Shown piece after piece: positions 8,859 through 17,408 of a stretch of DNA of 64,000 nt. Under the pieces are notes generated by a model. The model had not been told where the DNA came from, did not search any database, and worked only from the letters and a program-made list of their open reading frames with translations. The translations under genes and the position numbers were made by a program. The stretch spans positions 248,001-312,000 of the forward strand of contig NZ_JAHVKO010000001.1 in the NCBI RefSeq assembly GCF_019800665.1, read 5' to 3'. Each line of letters opens with the position of its first letter. Position 1 is the first letter of the stretch. The DNA is from Microbulbifer agarilyticus (GTDB lineage: Bacteria > Pseudomonadota > Gammaproteobacteria > Pseudomonadales > Cellvibrionaceae).

Positions 8859-8907
8859 GCTTTCTGTCTGTTACTAAGCCAGCTACATTTTTGTATCTAG
8901 CCTGCAC

Positions 8908-9882
8908 CTAGGCAGGTGCACGTATCCTTTCTTTCGCGGCAGCAGTGCGGGCAGGTTTGCTATCCTTTTCCGCCAACTGCAATGCCTTGCGTAGGAAGCC
9001 ATTTGCCTGATCTAACGCCATCTCGGATGCGTTCCTGTCTAGTCCGCTCAGGATAATCATGATGGCGAGCTTCGCATTGTGCTCACAGCTTTGTAGTACG
9101 CGATCGGCTTCTTCCAGCTCAACGCCGGTGGCCTCCATAACAATCCGTCGCGTGCGGCTGACGAGTTTTTCATTGGTCGCTTTTACGTCAACCATCAAGT
9201 TATAAAAACTTTTTCCAATACGGATCATGCTGGCCGTGGTGAGCATGTTCAGCACGAGTTTCTGTGCGGTACCCGCTTTCATACGGGTAGAGCCGGTAAG
9301 GATCTCCGGGCCCACCTCAGGAAGAATGGCGATGTCAGCCTCAGCGGCAATGGCTGCGGTTTTGTTGCAGGAGAGGGCTACGGTAGTGCATCCCTTCGCA
9401 CGCGCGTGACGAAGTCCGCCGATCACGTAGGGTGTACGCCCACTCGCGGCGATGCCAACGACGACGTCTTCTTTGCGCAGATTGATCTTGTCCAGATCCT
9501 CTCCCGCCAGGGTGAAGCTATCTTCTGCGCCTTCCTGTGCGCGGTACACGGCTTCTTCCCCGCCAGCAATCAGGGCCACCACCATGTCTTCCTCGACACC
9601 ATAGGTGGGCGGACATTCCACGGCATCGAGGATGCCCAGGCGACCACTCGTGCCAGCGCCCATATAGATTAGTCTGGCGCCCGACTTAAACGCTTCTGCA
9701 ATGGCATCTACCGCGCGCGCGATATGTGGGATTTCACGATGGACGGCTTCCGGCACTTCGCGATCAGCATTATTTATTTTCTCGAGAATTTTTTCGCTCG
9801 AGAGGAGATCGATGTCCAGTGTATCTGGGTTGCGTGCTTCGCTGGTCAGCGTTGCCAGTTCATTAAGCAATTGTGCATTCAT
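8908..9882 (-). CDS. murQ: N-acetylmuramic acid 6-phosphate etherase MurQ
   Basis: This 324-residue SIS-domain lyase splits MurNAc-6-phosphate into GlcNAc-6-phosphate and D-lactate in the cytoplasm. The family pattern is clear: [21 protein letters not shown] contains the catalytic Glu of the ECPP motif, [14 protein letters not shown] forms the second sugar-phosphate loop, and [14 protein letters not shown] and [13 protein letters not shown] follow. The length is slightly above E. coli MurQ owing to a basic C-terminal tail. It is the last gene of an operon with the symporter and the sugar kinase, lying 48 bases after the kinase. No PTS MurP is present, so the phosphate must come from the neighbouring kinase. 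Confidence 0.95.
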   Translation of the reverse strand: MNAQLLNELATLTSEARNPDTLDIDLLSSEKILEKINNADREVPEAVHREIPHIARAVDAIAEAFKSGARLIYMGAGTSGRLGILDAVECPPTYGVEEDMVVALIAGGEEAVYRAQEGAEDSFTLAGEDLDKINLRKEDVVVGIAASGRTPYVIGGLRHARAKGCTTVALSCNKTAAIAAEADIAILPEVGPEILTGSTRMKAGTAQKLVLNMLTTASMIRIGKSFYNLMVDVKATNEKLVSRTRRIVMEATGVELEEADRVLQSCEHNAKLAIMIILSGLDRNASEMALDQANGFLRKALQLAEKDSKPARTAAAKERIRAPA

Positions 9883-9930
9883 GGCTTAGTTGGACTCCAA
9901 TGTCGTCGCCAATTATCAGAAGCCGCTCAT

Positions 9931-10839
9931 TTACGAGTCGTGCTGTATTGAGTTCTTTTCAGTGGTCTCTGCGCTCCGCTCCCCATGTTGACGAGCAAGT
10001 ATGCAGGCGCCGTCCAAAGCTGTTCCCAGGGCGGGTATTTGCCGAGCCTGATGCGCTGGCCGCAAATGCGGGCCCAGCTTGTCTGCCAGCCCCCCAAGCA
10101 GAGCCAGTGGCAAAGAGTCCCCGTTGCTGGCCGCTTCAATCAGTCGGTCCACTTCAGCTGCCGTTTTACGGACAATCTCTCCTGCCAATGCGCAGTGGGG
10201 GAGATGCGTGAATACGGTTGGGGCAAGCGCAGCGTATTCCCTGGAGCCTGCGCTTTGCAGCCAGGGTAAGATCTGCGCGCGGTCCTGCCCTACAACCGAC
10301 ATAATCTCTTCGCAGACGGGGCTTTTAGCGCGACCATAGATATCCAGTTCCCATAGCAGTGCGCGCACCACGCTTTTACCGATGGCGGCACCACTGCCTT
10401 CATCACCAACCGCCAGTCCCCAGCCGCCAAATTGACGGGTTTTTCCGTCGCGCCCCAGTTGCATGGCAACTGAACCGGTGCCAATCGCGACCATCACGAT
10501 TGGTGTACCTGCGCCCGCGCCCACTAGCGAGGTTTTGGCGTCGGAGGTTACCTGCACACTTCGGAAGCCCTCCGCTAACAGAGCTTGTTGCAGCTTGGCG
10601 GCAGAAGTTGGATTGCCGGCACCTGCCACGCCACAGGCGACATGGGTCTGATCGGCGGTGATTGGTGTACTGGCCAGCACTTGGCGACTGATATCGACAA
10701 TGCTTTTGATGGCACCATCCAGGTCTTGAGTGAGCGAGCTGGCCCCTGATTTTGCTGTGGCCAGGGGCCCGTTCGCGTCTTCAAGACGCGCCAGGGTTTT
10801 GGTGCCGCCGCCATCGATCCCTATAAAGTAGCTGCTCAT
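9931..10839 (-). CDS. BadF/BadG-family sugar kinase, probable MurNAc/GlcNAc kinase
   Basis: The 302-residue ASKHA-fold kinase starts with the phosphate-binding loop GIDGGGTKT, has a second phosphate motif IGTGSVA near residue 117, and GGWGLAVGDEGSGAAIG near 138-152, which is typical of N-acetylglucosamine kinases of the BadF/BadG group. Members include NagK-type GlcNAc kinases and clostridial MurK, which phosphorylates MurNAc and GlcNAc. Placement between a sugar symporter and murQ argues for phosphorylating imported MurNAc at position 6. Its start overlaps the symporter stop by 4 bases (ATGA). The AnmK anhydro-MurNAc family is a different branch and fits the motifs less well. Confidence 0.85.
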   Translation of the reverse strand: MSSYFIGIDGGGTKTLARLEDANGPLATAKSGASSLTQDLDGAIKSIVDISRQVLASTPITADQTHVACGVAGAGNPTSAAKLQQALLAEGFRSVQVTSDAKTSLVGAGAGTPIVMVAIGTGSVAMQLGRDGKTRQFGGWGLAVGDEGSGAAIGKSVVRALLWELDIYGRAKSPVCEEIMSVVGQDRAQILPWLQSAGSREYAALAPTVFTHLPHCALAGEIVRKTAAEVDRLIEAASNGDSLPLALLGGLADKLGPHLRPAHQARQIPALGTALDGACILARQHGERSAETTEKNSIQHDS

Positions 10840-12446
10840 TTTGAGTGTGCTGCGTTGAGTTCCTTGCTTTCCGCGACAGGTGGTGTCGCTGTGTCGTCGG
10901 TTTGAATGAGGGCGGCCGCCGGGCGGCCGAGATTACATACGGCAAAAGAAACGAGCGTGCCGAGACATAGCTGCCATGGGAACGCAATGATGGGCGGTTC
11001 GCTGGATCCGGTAATCATGGTGATCATCCAGGGCTGTTGTAACAGGGTGACGGTAAAGCCGGCAGCCAGGGCCCAACCCACGCTGGTCGCGTTGCCGCGG
11101 CCAGTAAACAGTGCGGTAAAAAACACGCCGAGAAGACCGGAGTAGGCAAATACCATTACCGACAGAGCAAAAGTAATCAGAGGCAAATCACTGATTTGCT
11201 GCCAGTAGAAACAAAGCACTGCCATCAGGCCCAGTGCCGTGGCAACAAGGGTCATGCCCCAGCGTCCAGCGGCAACAAAATGTTGTGCATCTTTCTCAAT
11301 GCCTCGCTGCTTAAGTCGGTGACGGTAAAGATCTTCGATCAATACACTGGCCATAGAGTTAAGACTGGAATTCAGCGTTGAGAGCGCTGCGGCAATCACG
11401 CCGATAGTCACCAGACCGCGCAGACCCGCCGGCATTTCGTGCAGTACGTAATGCATGAATACGGTAACGTCTCCCCCAGTCGGTACTGAAACGGGATTCC
11501 CGCCCATGAGTGAAGGGTTCTGGTAGAAAATATGCAACAGAAGTCCGATACCCATGAATACGGCCATTACTGGGATCACCATAACCACTGAAAAAAGTAC
11601 CGCACGCGCGCCTTCCCGGGGTGTCTTACAGGTGAGAACACGCTGCGTCACGTCCTGGTCCAGGCCAAAGGCGGCAATGTTCAGCAGGACAAAGCCGGTA
11701 AGTGTTGCCCATAAATTAAATGGGTCGCTCAGATCCCAGCTGGTATCGATGAGCGTCAGTTTGGACGGGCCCTCTGCGGGGGTGTTCAGTGCAGCAAAGA
11801 TCTGACCAAAGTCCGCAGGGATCTGTGTGATCAATACTGCAAGCACCGCGAGGGCCGCACTTACATAAACTGCGCACTGTAAAACATCACTCTGAATGAC
11901 CGAGCGCACACCGCCGATAAAGGTTTGCAGAAGACCCGCCGCGGTTAGCAAAACGACCGCAGCAACCACGTGGTCCGCTGCGATATCGTTAAATAGGATC
12001 ATCGAAACGGCGATCGCGGCCATATACAAACGTGCACCGCTGGCAAATACACGCCCCAATAGGTAAATACCGCCAGCGCGGTGTTTGGCCTTTTCGCCGA
12101 AGCGCGATTGCAGGAGCTCGTATACGGTCGTCACCCGATTGGCGTAGAATTTGGGAATTAAAACGCTCGCCACAATGAACGCCGCGATGACTGCGCCGAC
12201 GTTGGTGAAGAGGTAGGTGAGGTCGCCACGGTAGCCCAAGTCGGGTCCACCGAGGAAGGTGGCGGCGGATTGGGTGGTCGCCAGGGTGGAAATCGCCACC
12301 ATCCACATGGGCATACTGTTGCGAGCGAGAAAGTAATCGCGGCTATCTTTTGCGCGATTCTGGCTGAAATACCATGCGGAGGCGGCCAGGATTGCCAAGT
12401 ACAGCGCAAATATTCCCCAATCCAAACCGGTAAACTGCAATTCCAT
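10836..12446 (-). CDS. Sodium/solute symporter (SSS family), probable MurNAc or amino-sugar importer
   Basis: The 536-residue protein has 13-14 hydrophobic segments and the SSS pattern: a TM1 region LDWGIFALYLAIL, then SRDYFLARNSMPMWMVAIS and TTQSAATFLGGPDLGYRGD, and LGRVFASGARLYMAA in the middle. Family members import sugars, amino acids or vitamins with Na+. It is the first gene of the operon with the kinase and murQ, so it most likely brings unphosphorylated MurNAc across the inner membrane, replacing the PTS importer MurP of enteric bacteria. The C-terminal tail after the last membrane helix is short and hydrophilic. It is divergent from rpiR, with an inverted repeat in the shared upstream region. 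Confidence 0.88.
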   Translation of the reverse strand: MELQFTGLDWGIFALYLAILAASAWYFSQNRAKDSRDYFLARNSMPMWMVAISTLATTQSAATFLGGPDLGYRGDLTYLFTNVGAVIAAFIVASVLIPKFYANRVTTVYELLQSRFGEKAKHRAGGIYLLGRVFASGARLYMAAIAVSMILFNDIAADHVVAAVVLLTAAGLLQTFIGGVRSVIQSDVLQCAVYVSAALAVLAVLITQIPADFGQIFAALNTPAEGPSKLTLIDTSWDLSDPFNLWATLTGFVLLNIAAFGLDQDVTQRVLTCKTPREGARAVLFSVVMVIPVMAVFMGIGLLLHIFYQNPSLMGGNPVSVPTGGDVTVFMHYVLHEMPAGLRGLVTIGVIAAALSTLNSSLNSMASVLIEDLYRHRLKQRGIEKDAQHFVAAGRWGMTLVATALGLMAVLCFYWQQISDLPLITFALSVMVFAYSGLLGVFFTALFTGRGNATSVGWALAAGFTVTLLQQPWMITMITGSSEPPIIAFPWQLCLGTLVSFAVCNLGRPAAALIQTDDTATPPVAESKELNAAHSK

Positions 12447-12487
12447 CGAATGTCACTCGCTTGAAAATAAATGGCCTTCGTGAACAC

Positions 12488-12529
12488 GATACCAATTTTT
12501 TATTCCTAATTTTGGTTGCAATTGGTATC
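12488..12529. promoter_or_regulatory. Inverted repeat in the symporter/rpiR intergenic region, candidate RpiR operator
   Basis: GATACCAATT at 12488-12497 is repeated in inverted form (AATTGGTATC) at 12520-12529 with a 22-base spacer. The spacer contains TTATTCCTAATTT (12500-12512), whose exact reverse complement recurs behind rpiR at 13589-13601. The repeat lies 42-83 bases upstream of the symporter start and about 150 bases before rpiR. Binding by the adjacent RpiR protein is inferred, not shown. Confidence 0.55.
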
Positions 12530-12675
12530 ATTTATTCTTGCTTTACGCAAAGTATTTTCCATCGGCGCTACCGATAAGCCCCCAGTTTCCGGGGCTTGGC
12601 AAGGTGTTTTGAGGGTGTGCGGGTTGATGAATACACCTGCGAAATTTTCCTGTAGCAATAGGGTCCAGCTAGCTA

Positions 12676-13527
12676 ATGAGCACCTTGGTTAAAATTCGCG
12701 CCATGCGCGACAGCATGTCCAATCATGAACAGCGCATCGCGGATTTCGTTTTGGAAAATGTAGAATCCGTTCGCGCGCAATCCTCCAAGGCGTTGGCTGA
12801 GCAAGTGGGTGTTTCCCAATCCAGTGTGGTGAAGTTCAGTCAAAAGCTGGGCTACAAAGGCTATTCGGACCTGAAGTTGTCCTTGACGGAATCTGTTGCG
12901 CGCTCTGCGATGTTGCCAAAGGCCATTCATGGAGATATTGCGGCCGATGACGACCTTGCGACGGTCGCGCAAAAATTGATTGCCCGGAAAAACCTCGCCT
13001 TGAACGAAACGGTGATGGCAAATTCAGAAAAGGTTTTGCTGCAGTCTGCCGAGACCCTGCTCAGTGCCAAACGCATTTTGCTGTTTGGTGTTGGGGCGTC
13101 CTCGCTGGTGGCGAGAGACGTGGCCTACAAGCTGATGAAGTTGGGTAAATCTGTGCTGGTGGAGAACGATACCCATGTGCAGGTCGCCAATGCCGCCACG
13201 CTCGGTCAGGGGGATGTGGTGTTCGCAATTTCCGAGTCTGGGGTAACCCAGGATGTGATCCGTGTTGCGCAGGCTGCCGCATCACAGGGGGCTGAAGTCA
13301 TTTCATTAACCCGCTTTGCGCGCAACCCTCTTACCGAGCTGGCGACACATAGTCTTTTCTGTGTGGCCAATGAATCAGAAGCGCGTAGCTCCTCTATTTT
13401 GGCGCGCACCGCTCAATTTATGATCACAGATTTGCTGTTTATTCTGCTTTCCCAGCGCGATGAAAAAGCGAATGAGCTTTTTGAACGTAGCCGGCAAGCG
13501 GTAAAAGTTCTGCGCCGCGATTCTTAA
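12676..13527 (+). CDS. RpiR/MurR-type transcriptional regulator
   Basis: The 283-residue protein has an N-terminal RpiR helix-turn-helix domain (residues 1-75; MSNHEQRIADFVL, then LAEQVGVSQSSVVKFSQKLGYKGYSDLK) and a SIS sugar-phosphate-binding domain from about residue 120 (ILLFGVGASSLVARDVAYKL and VFAISESGVTQDVI). RpiR regulators such as E. coli MurR, which senses MurNAc-6-phosphate, control sugar-phosphate pathways. Divergence from the symporter-kinase-murQ operon makes it the likely local regulator, with MurNAc-6-phosphate or GlcNAc-6-phosphate as candidate ligand. Confidence 0.9.
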   Translation: MSTLVKIRAMRDSMSNHEQRIADFVLENVESVRAQSSKALAEQVGVSQSSVVKFSQKLGYKGYSDLKLSLTESVARSAMLPKAIHGDIAADDDLATVAQKLIARKNLALNETVMANSEKVLLQSAETLLSAKRILLFGVGASSLVARDVAYKLMKLGKSVLVENDTHVQVANAATLGQGDVVFAISESGVTQDVIRVAQAAASQGAEVISLTRFARNPLTELATHSLFCVANESEARSSSILARTAQFMITDLLFILLSQRDEKANELFERSRQAVKVLRRDS

Positions 13528-13578
13528 CTCTCTAAGAAGCTGAATCCGGGGCTGTAATAAAAAATGCCCGATCTGGGG

Positions 13579-13607
13579 TTGAATCCGCAAATTAGGAATA
13601 ATATATT
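13579..13607 (+). promoter_or_regulatory. Sigma70-like promoter behind rpiR with embedded operator-like motif
   Basis: TTGAAT at 13579-13584 and TATATT at 13602-13607 are separated by 17 bases. The spacer carries AAATTAGGAATAA (13589-13601), the same 13-mer found inverted in the symporter/rpiR intergenic region. GAATA and TATTC flank the -10 element as a small inverted repeat (13596-13600 and 13604-13608). No annotated gene starts just downstream. Confidence 0.5.
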
Positions 13608-13613
13608 CTGATT

Positions 13614-13791
13614 TCTCGTGCGGTTATGGAATTATTGTTTTTGATAGCGACAGTACCTGTGACCTCGCGGGCTTTGACGCTGGTTCAGTAAGTGAGAGTT
13701 TACCGTTCCGGTGTCATTCACCTTGTACTTCCAATTCTGATTTCCTCTTTTGTTGAATTGGCTTTGGAGCCCTGCAGGGCTCCGATTTTTT
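13614..13791 (+). ncRNA. Candidate small RNA (~178 nt) behind rpiR
   Basis: The interval runs from the expected start site of the 13579-13607 promoter to the T-run of the terminator at 13766-13791. It holds no convincing gene; the only short reading frame (13626-13691, 21 codons, MELLFLIATV...) has no ribosome site. The neighbouring genes converge on this interval, so it is not the leader of a known gene. It could equally be the 3' untranslated region of rpiR. Boundaries are inferred. Confidence 0.35.
13766..13791 (+). terminator. Intrinsic terminator
   Basis: GGAGCCCTGCAGGGCTCC (13766-13783) is a perfect 18-bp palindrome, followed by GA and six Ts at 13786-13791. It faces the plus strand and would end rpiR or the candidate small RNA. 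Confidence 0.8.
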
Positions 13792-13810
13792 CCCTTTCCA
13801 ACTCTTCATA

Positions 13811-15193
13811 CTACTCGGCACTGATTCGATAGCAGGGCTTGTACGTTGTGCCTGGAAGTTTCATGCGCTGTTGCTTTACGAATGAGTTCAGTAGCGTATC
13901 CATACTTTTCATCAGGGATGGATCACCGCGGAGCTCGTAGGGCCCGTGCTTTTCAACGTTGCGGATGCCTTCATCTTTCACGTTGCCCGAAACGATACCG
14001 GAGAATGCACGGCGCAAATTGGCGGCAAGTAAGTAAGGTTGCTGGTGATTGTGCAGAGCGAGTTCGCGCATGTTTTCGTGAGTTGGGGTGAATGGACGCT
14101 GGAACTCCGTGGAAATCTTGAGCTGCCAGTTGTAGTAGTAGGCATCGCCGGTTTCCTTGCGGAATTGCCGCACTTTTAAGATTCCCGCAGACATCTGCCG
14201 TGCGACCTCTTGCGGGTCGTCAATGATGATCTGATAGCGGGAGCGGGCCTCTTCACCGAGAGTCTCGCCAATAAATCGATCGATTTGGAAAAAATACTCT
14301 TCCGCACTGGCCGGCCCGGTAAATATGAGCGGGAAGGGCTGGTGCTTGTTTTCTTCGTGCAAAAGAATACCGAGTAAGTAGAGGATCTCTTCGGCAGTGC
14401 CTGCGCCGCCGGGGAACACAACGATACCGTGCCCGGTACGCACAAATGCTTCCAGCCTTTTTTCAATGTCAGGCATGATGACCAGTTGGTTGACGATCGG
14501 GTTGGGCGCCTCTGCAGCGATAATGCCTGGCTCGGAAATACCAAGATATTGTCCATCACGATCCCGTTGCTTGGCGTGGCCAATGGTTGCGCCCTTCATT
14601 GGGCCTTTCATTGCCCCTGGGCCGCAGCCAGTGCAGATATCGAGGCTGCGCAGGGCAAGCTCATAGCCGACCGTCTTGGTGTAATCATATTCCTCGCGCG
14701 AGATTGAGTGACCACCCCAGCAGACGACCAGGCGTGGTGCCCGGGTGCGGTCGAAAGTGCCCGCATTCCTGAGGATGTGAAATACCGCATCAGTGACCCC
14801 CTGTGCCGATACCAGGTCGTAGCGAGGGTCTCCGGTAATCTCGCTCCTGACATAGATGATGTCTCGCAACACTGCAAAGAGGTGTTCCGCAATACCCTGG
14901 ATCATGCGGCCGTCGACGAATGCGCCGGCTGGTGCATTACAGACTTTAAGTTTCACCGAGCGCTCTGTGGGAATAACTGAGATGTTGAAGTCGGCGTATT
15001 GCTCAAGGAGTTTCTTGCCGTCATCCTGGTAGTTGCCGCAGTTCAGGACGGCGAGGGCGCAGTTGCGGAAAACGGTATTCTCCGGCCCGCGACTGGTATC
15101 GGTGAGTTTATGGATTTCGTATTTGGAAAGGATATCGAACTGGCCCGTAGGCGATACGCGCGCGTCAACGAGATCGATAAGTTCAGTGGTCAT
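13811..15193 (-). CDS. ppnN: Nucleotide 5'-monophosphate nucleosidase PpnN (LOG family)
   Basis: The 460-residue protein matches E. coli PpnN (YgdH, 454 residues) in length and layout. A 130-residue N-terminal domain precedes a LOG Rossmann domain with the PGGAGTAEE signature near residue 260 that binds the nucleotide phosphate. A C-terminal extension follows. PpnN hydrolyses purine and pyrimidine nucleoside monophosphates to base and ribose-5-phosphate, and in E. coli is activated by (p)ppGpp. The start is preceded by a G-run ribosome site. It appears to be a single-gene unit, convergent with rpiR. Confidence 0.92.
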   Translation of the reverse strand: MTTELIDLVDARVSPTGQFDILSKYEIHKLTDTSRGPENTVFRNCALAVLNCGNYQDDGKKLLEQYADFNISVIPTERSVKLKVCNAPAGAFVDGRMIQGIAEHLFAVLRDIIYVRSEITGDPRYDLVSAQGVTDAVFHILRNAGTFDRTRAPRLVVCWGGHSISREEYDYTKTVGYELALRSLDICTGCGPGAMKGPMKGATIGHAKQRDRDGQYLGISEPGIIAAEAPNPIVNQLVIMPDIEKRLEAFVRTGHGIVVFPGGAGTAEEILYLLGILLHEENKHQPFPLIFTGPASAEEYFFQIDRFIGETLGEEARSRYQIIIDDPQEVARQMSAGILKVRQFRKETGDAYYYNWQLKISTEFQRPFTPTHENMRELALHNHQQPYLLAANLRRAFSGIVSGNVKDEGIRNVEKHGPYELRGDPSLMKSMDTLLNSFVKQQRMKLPGTTYKPCYRISAE

Positions 15194-15368
15194 ACAACCC
15201 CCGTTAATGCTTGTTATTCAGTAACCGTTTTGTTCAATGCCTGGAGCGCCAGTGTGAATGGGGTGGGTGGCACCTCGGGGCAGAGATTTTATTGGCCGGT
15301 GTCAGATTAAGGATAGCTGACGGAGGAGTCGTAGTTGGGCTCGAGGAGAGCAATTTGAAATGGGCAAA

Positions 15369-15405
15369 ATGAAAAAGCCCCGAACTCTTTCGAGTTCAGG
15401 GCTTC
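15369..15405 (-). terminator. Intrinsic terminator of the tRNA-Arg gene
   Basis: Read on the minus strand, GAACTC/GAGTTC and AGCCC/GGGCT pair as one hairpin and are followed by a run of Ts just downstream of the tRNA 3' end. Confidence 0.85.
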
Positions 15406-15410
15406 CTGTA

Positions 15411-15487
15411 TGGCGCGCTCGGGAGGATTCGAACCTCCGACCGCCTGGTTCGTAGCCAGGTACTCTATCCAGCTGAGCTACGAGCGC
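15411..15487 (-). tRNA. tRNA-Arg (anticodon ACG)
   Basis: Reading the minus strand gives a 77-base cloverleaf: acceptor GCGCTCG/CGAGCGC, D arm AGCTCAGCTGGATAGAG, anticodon loop CTACGAA, T loop GGTTCGAATCC and encoded CCA. ACG is normally deaminated to ICG and reads CGU, CGC and CGA. Confidence 0.97.
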
Positions 15488-15725
15488 GTCGTTGTGGTTG
15501 CGAACTATAGTGACTTGCCTTGGCTTCGTCAACATTTTTTTTAAAAGATTTTTTAAAAACTCTTTTAAAATCCGCAAGTTACCGAGCTTTCGCTGTTGGC
15601 CGAAACCTTTGCTTCAGCTCGATAGGGCGCGCATCATGCCGCGCCTTTTCCTCCAATGCAAGCAGTTTTTTTCACTTTTTCTGCAAGGCTGGAAATGTGG
15701 GCTGTGAGGGACCTGTTTCTGGGGT

Positions 15726-16784
15726 TCAGGCGGCGTTTTCTTCACCTAAGAGGGTTGGTGTGGGGATTCGTGAATTCAGGTGCATGGCAAACGCCTGCTC
15801 GATGATGTCGTGGTCCCGGTGTCGTTTGATTTGTTCAAAGAAGCTTTGCGCTTCTGGAAAGCTGAGCTTCAGGTAGGCCAACCACTGCTTGACCCGGTTG
15901 CCCAGATATTTGGCTGGGTACAGATCTTTGGTGGTGATGTAGTACTCGTGGAGTATTCCGACCACCTGAGTCCATGGCATCGGGGTCACTTCCTCGCCCG
16001 CGCACAGGGAACGAATCTGCAGGCCGATATCCGGGCGCGCCAGCAGGCTGCGGCCAAACATATAAGCATCACACTGGGTAACTTCGCGGCAGCGCTGAAA
16101 GTCCTTGAGTGTCCACAGATCGCCATTGGCAATGACCCGGATACCCAGTTGTTGGCGAATCTCACCAATATATTCCCAGTAGGCCGGGGGCCGGTAACCA
16201 TCGACTTTTGAGCGTGCGTGTACTGCGAGTTCAGAAGCACCACCAGCCTCGGCGGCACGGGCGTTGTCCATATAGGAGCTGCGGTCGTTAAACCCGAGAC
16301 GGATTTTTGCCGTTACTGGTATTGAGTCGGGTACCGCCTTGCGCACCGCGGCCACAATACCTTCTACCCGTGCCGGAGACTGCAGCAGGCAAGCGCCGCC
16401 GTCACTGTTATTCACCTGCTTTGCAGGGCAGCCAAAATTGAGGTCGATAGCCTTTGCTCCGGCTTCCACCGCACGGGCTGCGTTATAGCCCATAGCTTGT
16501 GGGTTCCCGCCCAGCAGCTGTAGGCGCACCGGAATACCGGAAGGTGTTTGTGCGCCCCGGTCTAGCTCCGGGCAAAGGCGGGTAAAGACCCGGCGGGGGA
16601 GTTTTGTCTGGGTGACCCTTACAAACTCCGTAACACAGACATCCACCCCACCAATTTTCGACAGCAGGGCACGCACGTGGTGGTCTATGACGCCTTCCAT
16701 TGGAGCCTGATAGATGAGTGGAGCCGGGGCGGAAGATGTAATTGGCTTGGAGTCGGGTTTTGTGGTCATGAAATAGCGTGGCAT
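15726..16784 (-). CDS. dusC: tRNA-dihydrouridine(16) synthase DusC
   Basis: The 352-residue FMN-dependent TIM-barrel enzyme reduces a uridine in the tRNA D loop to dihydrouridine. APMEGVIDHHVR and VTEFVRV near the N-terminus and the ITEF-like spacing favour DusC over DusA or DusB. The catalytic cysteine lies in DLNFGCPAKQV. SELAVHARSKVDGY and VIANGDLWTLKDFQ are FMN and tRNA contact regions. The start is uncertain between ATG 16784 and ATG 16769, since neither has a strong ribosome site. It is divergent from oadG, with 289 bases between. Confidence 0.9.
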   Translation of the reverse strand: MPRYFMTTKPDSKPITSSAPAPLIYQAPMEGVIDHHVRALLSKIGGVDVCVTEFVRVTQTKLPRRVFTRLCPELDRGAQTPSGIPVRLQLLGGNPQAMGYNAARAVEAGAKAIDLNFGCPAKQVNNSDGGACLLQSPARVEGIVAAVRKAVPDSIPVTAKIRLGFNDRSSYMDNARAAEAGGASELAVHARSKVDGYRPPAYWEYIGEIRQQLGIRVIANGDLWTLKDFQRCREVTQCDAYMFGRSLLARPDIGLQIRSLCAGEEVTPMPWTQVVGILHEYYITTKDLYPAKYLGNRVKQWLAYLKLSFPEAQSFFEQIKRHRDHDIIEQAFAMHLNSRIPTPTLLGEENAA

Positions 16785-17073
16785 TGCGGTACAACAGGGT
16801 GGCTATTGTACGAGAATTTCCGCGCATTGGTTAGTTATTGTGCAATGCGGTTTGGCTGGTCCTGTAAACCCGTTAATCCTCAGGTGTGAAAAAGATAGAT
16901 GGTCAGATCTGGCAGGTAAAATGGTCGAAAATGACGCATTTATAGGGGTTCTTGGTTGCTTCTGTAACTAATAAGTGTTTGATTTTGAAAGGTTCTTTTA
17001 CCGATAATATCGCCCGCTCAATCATTGGTATGAAATACCGCATCAATAATTTACAAAAAACGAGGGAAAAACC

Positions 17074-17319
17074 GTGCAAGAAGCATTAATGCAGCAGGGC
17101 CTGGACATCACACTGTTCGGCATGGGCATTGTATTTACATTTCTGCTGTTGCTGGTGATTTGTACCACCATCATGTCACGCGTGATGACTCGTTTTTTCC
17201 CTGAGGCTGAACCTTCCGCATCGTCGCCTGCACCAGCACTGCAATCGGCAGCCGGTAATGCGCGTCTTCGTAAAATTATCGAAGAGGCCATTAAGCAACA
17301 CCGCAATCGTCGTAAATAA
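17074..17319 (+). CDS. oadG: Oxaloacetate decarboxylase gamma subunit OadG
   Basis: This 81-residue subunit has one N-terminal membrane helix (DITLFGMGIVFTFLLLLVI) followed by a charged, Pro/Ala/Ser-rich tail ending in a basic stretch. OadG anchors and assembles the alpha and beta subunits of the Na+-pumping oxaloacetate decarboxylase and binds zinc through its C-terminal tail. A GTG start at 17074 is preceded by GAGGG. It heads the oadGAB operon; oadA starts 89 bases downstream. Confidence 0.9.
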   Translation: MQEALMQQGLDITLFGMGIVFTFLLLLVICTTIMSRVMTRFFPEAEPSASSPAPALQSAAGNARLRKIIEEAIKQHRNRRK

Positions 17320-17408
17320 TTTTCACATAATGAATGCATCGGTTCGCACCGGTGCACATAACGACAACATTCATTTTTCCAAGATCAATTTTCGAAGAGA
17401 GATCAGCT

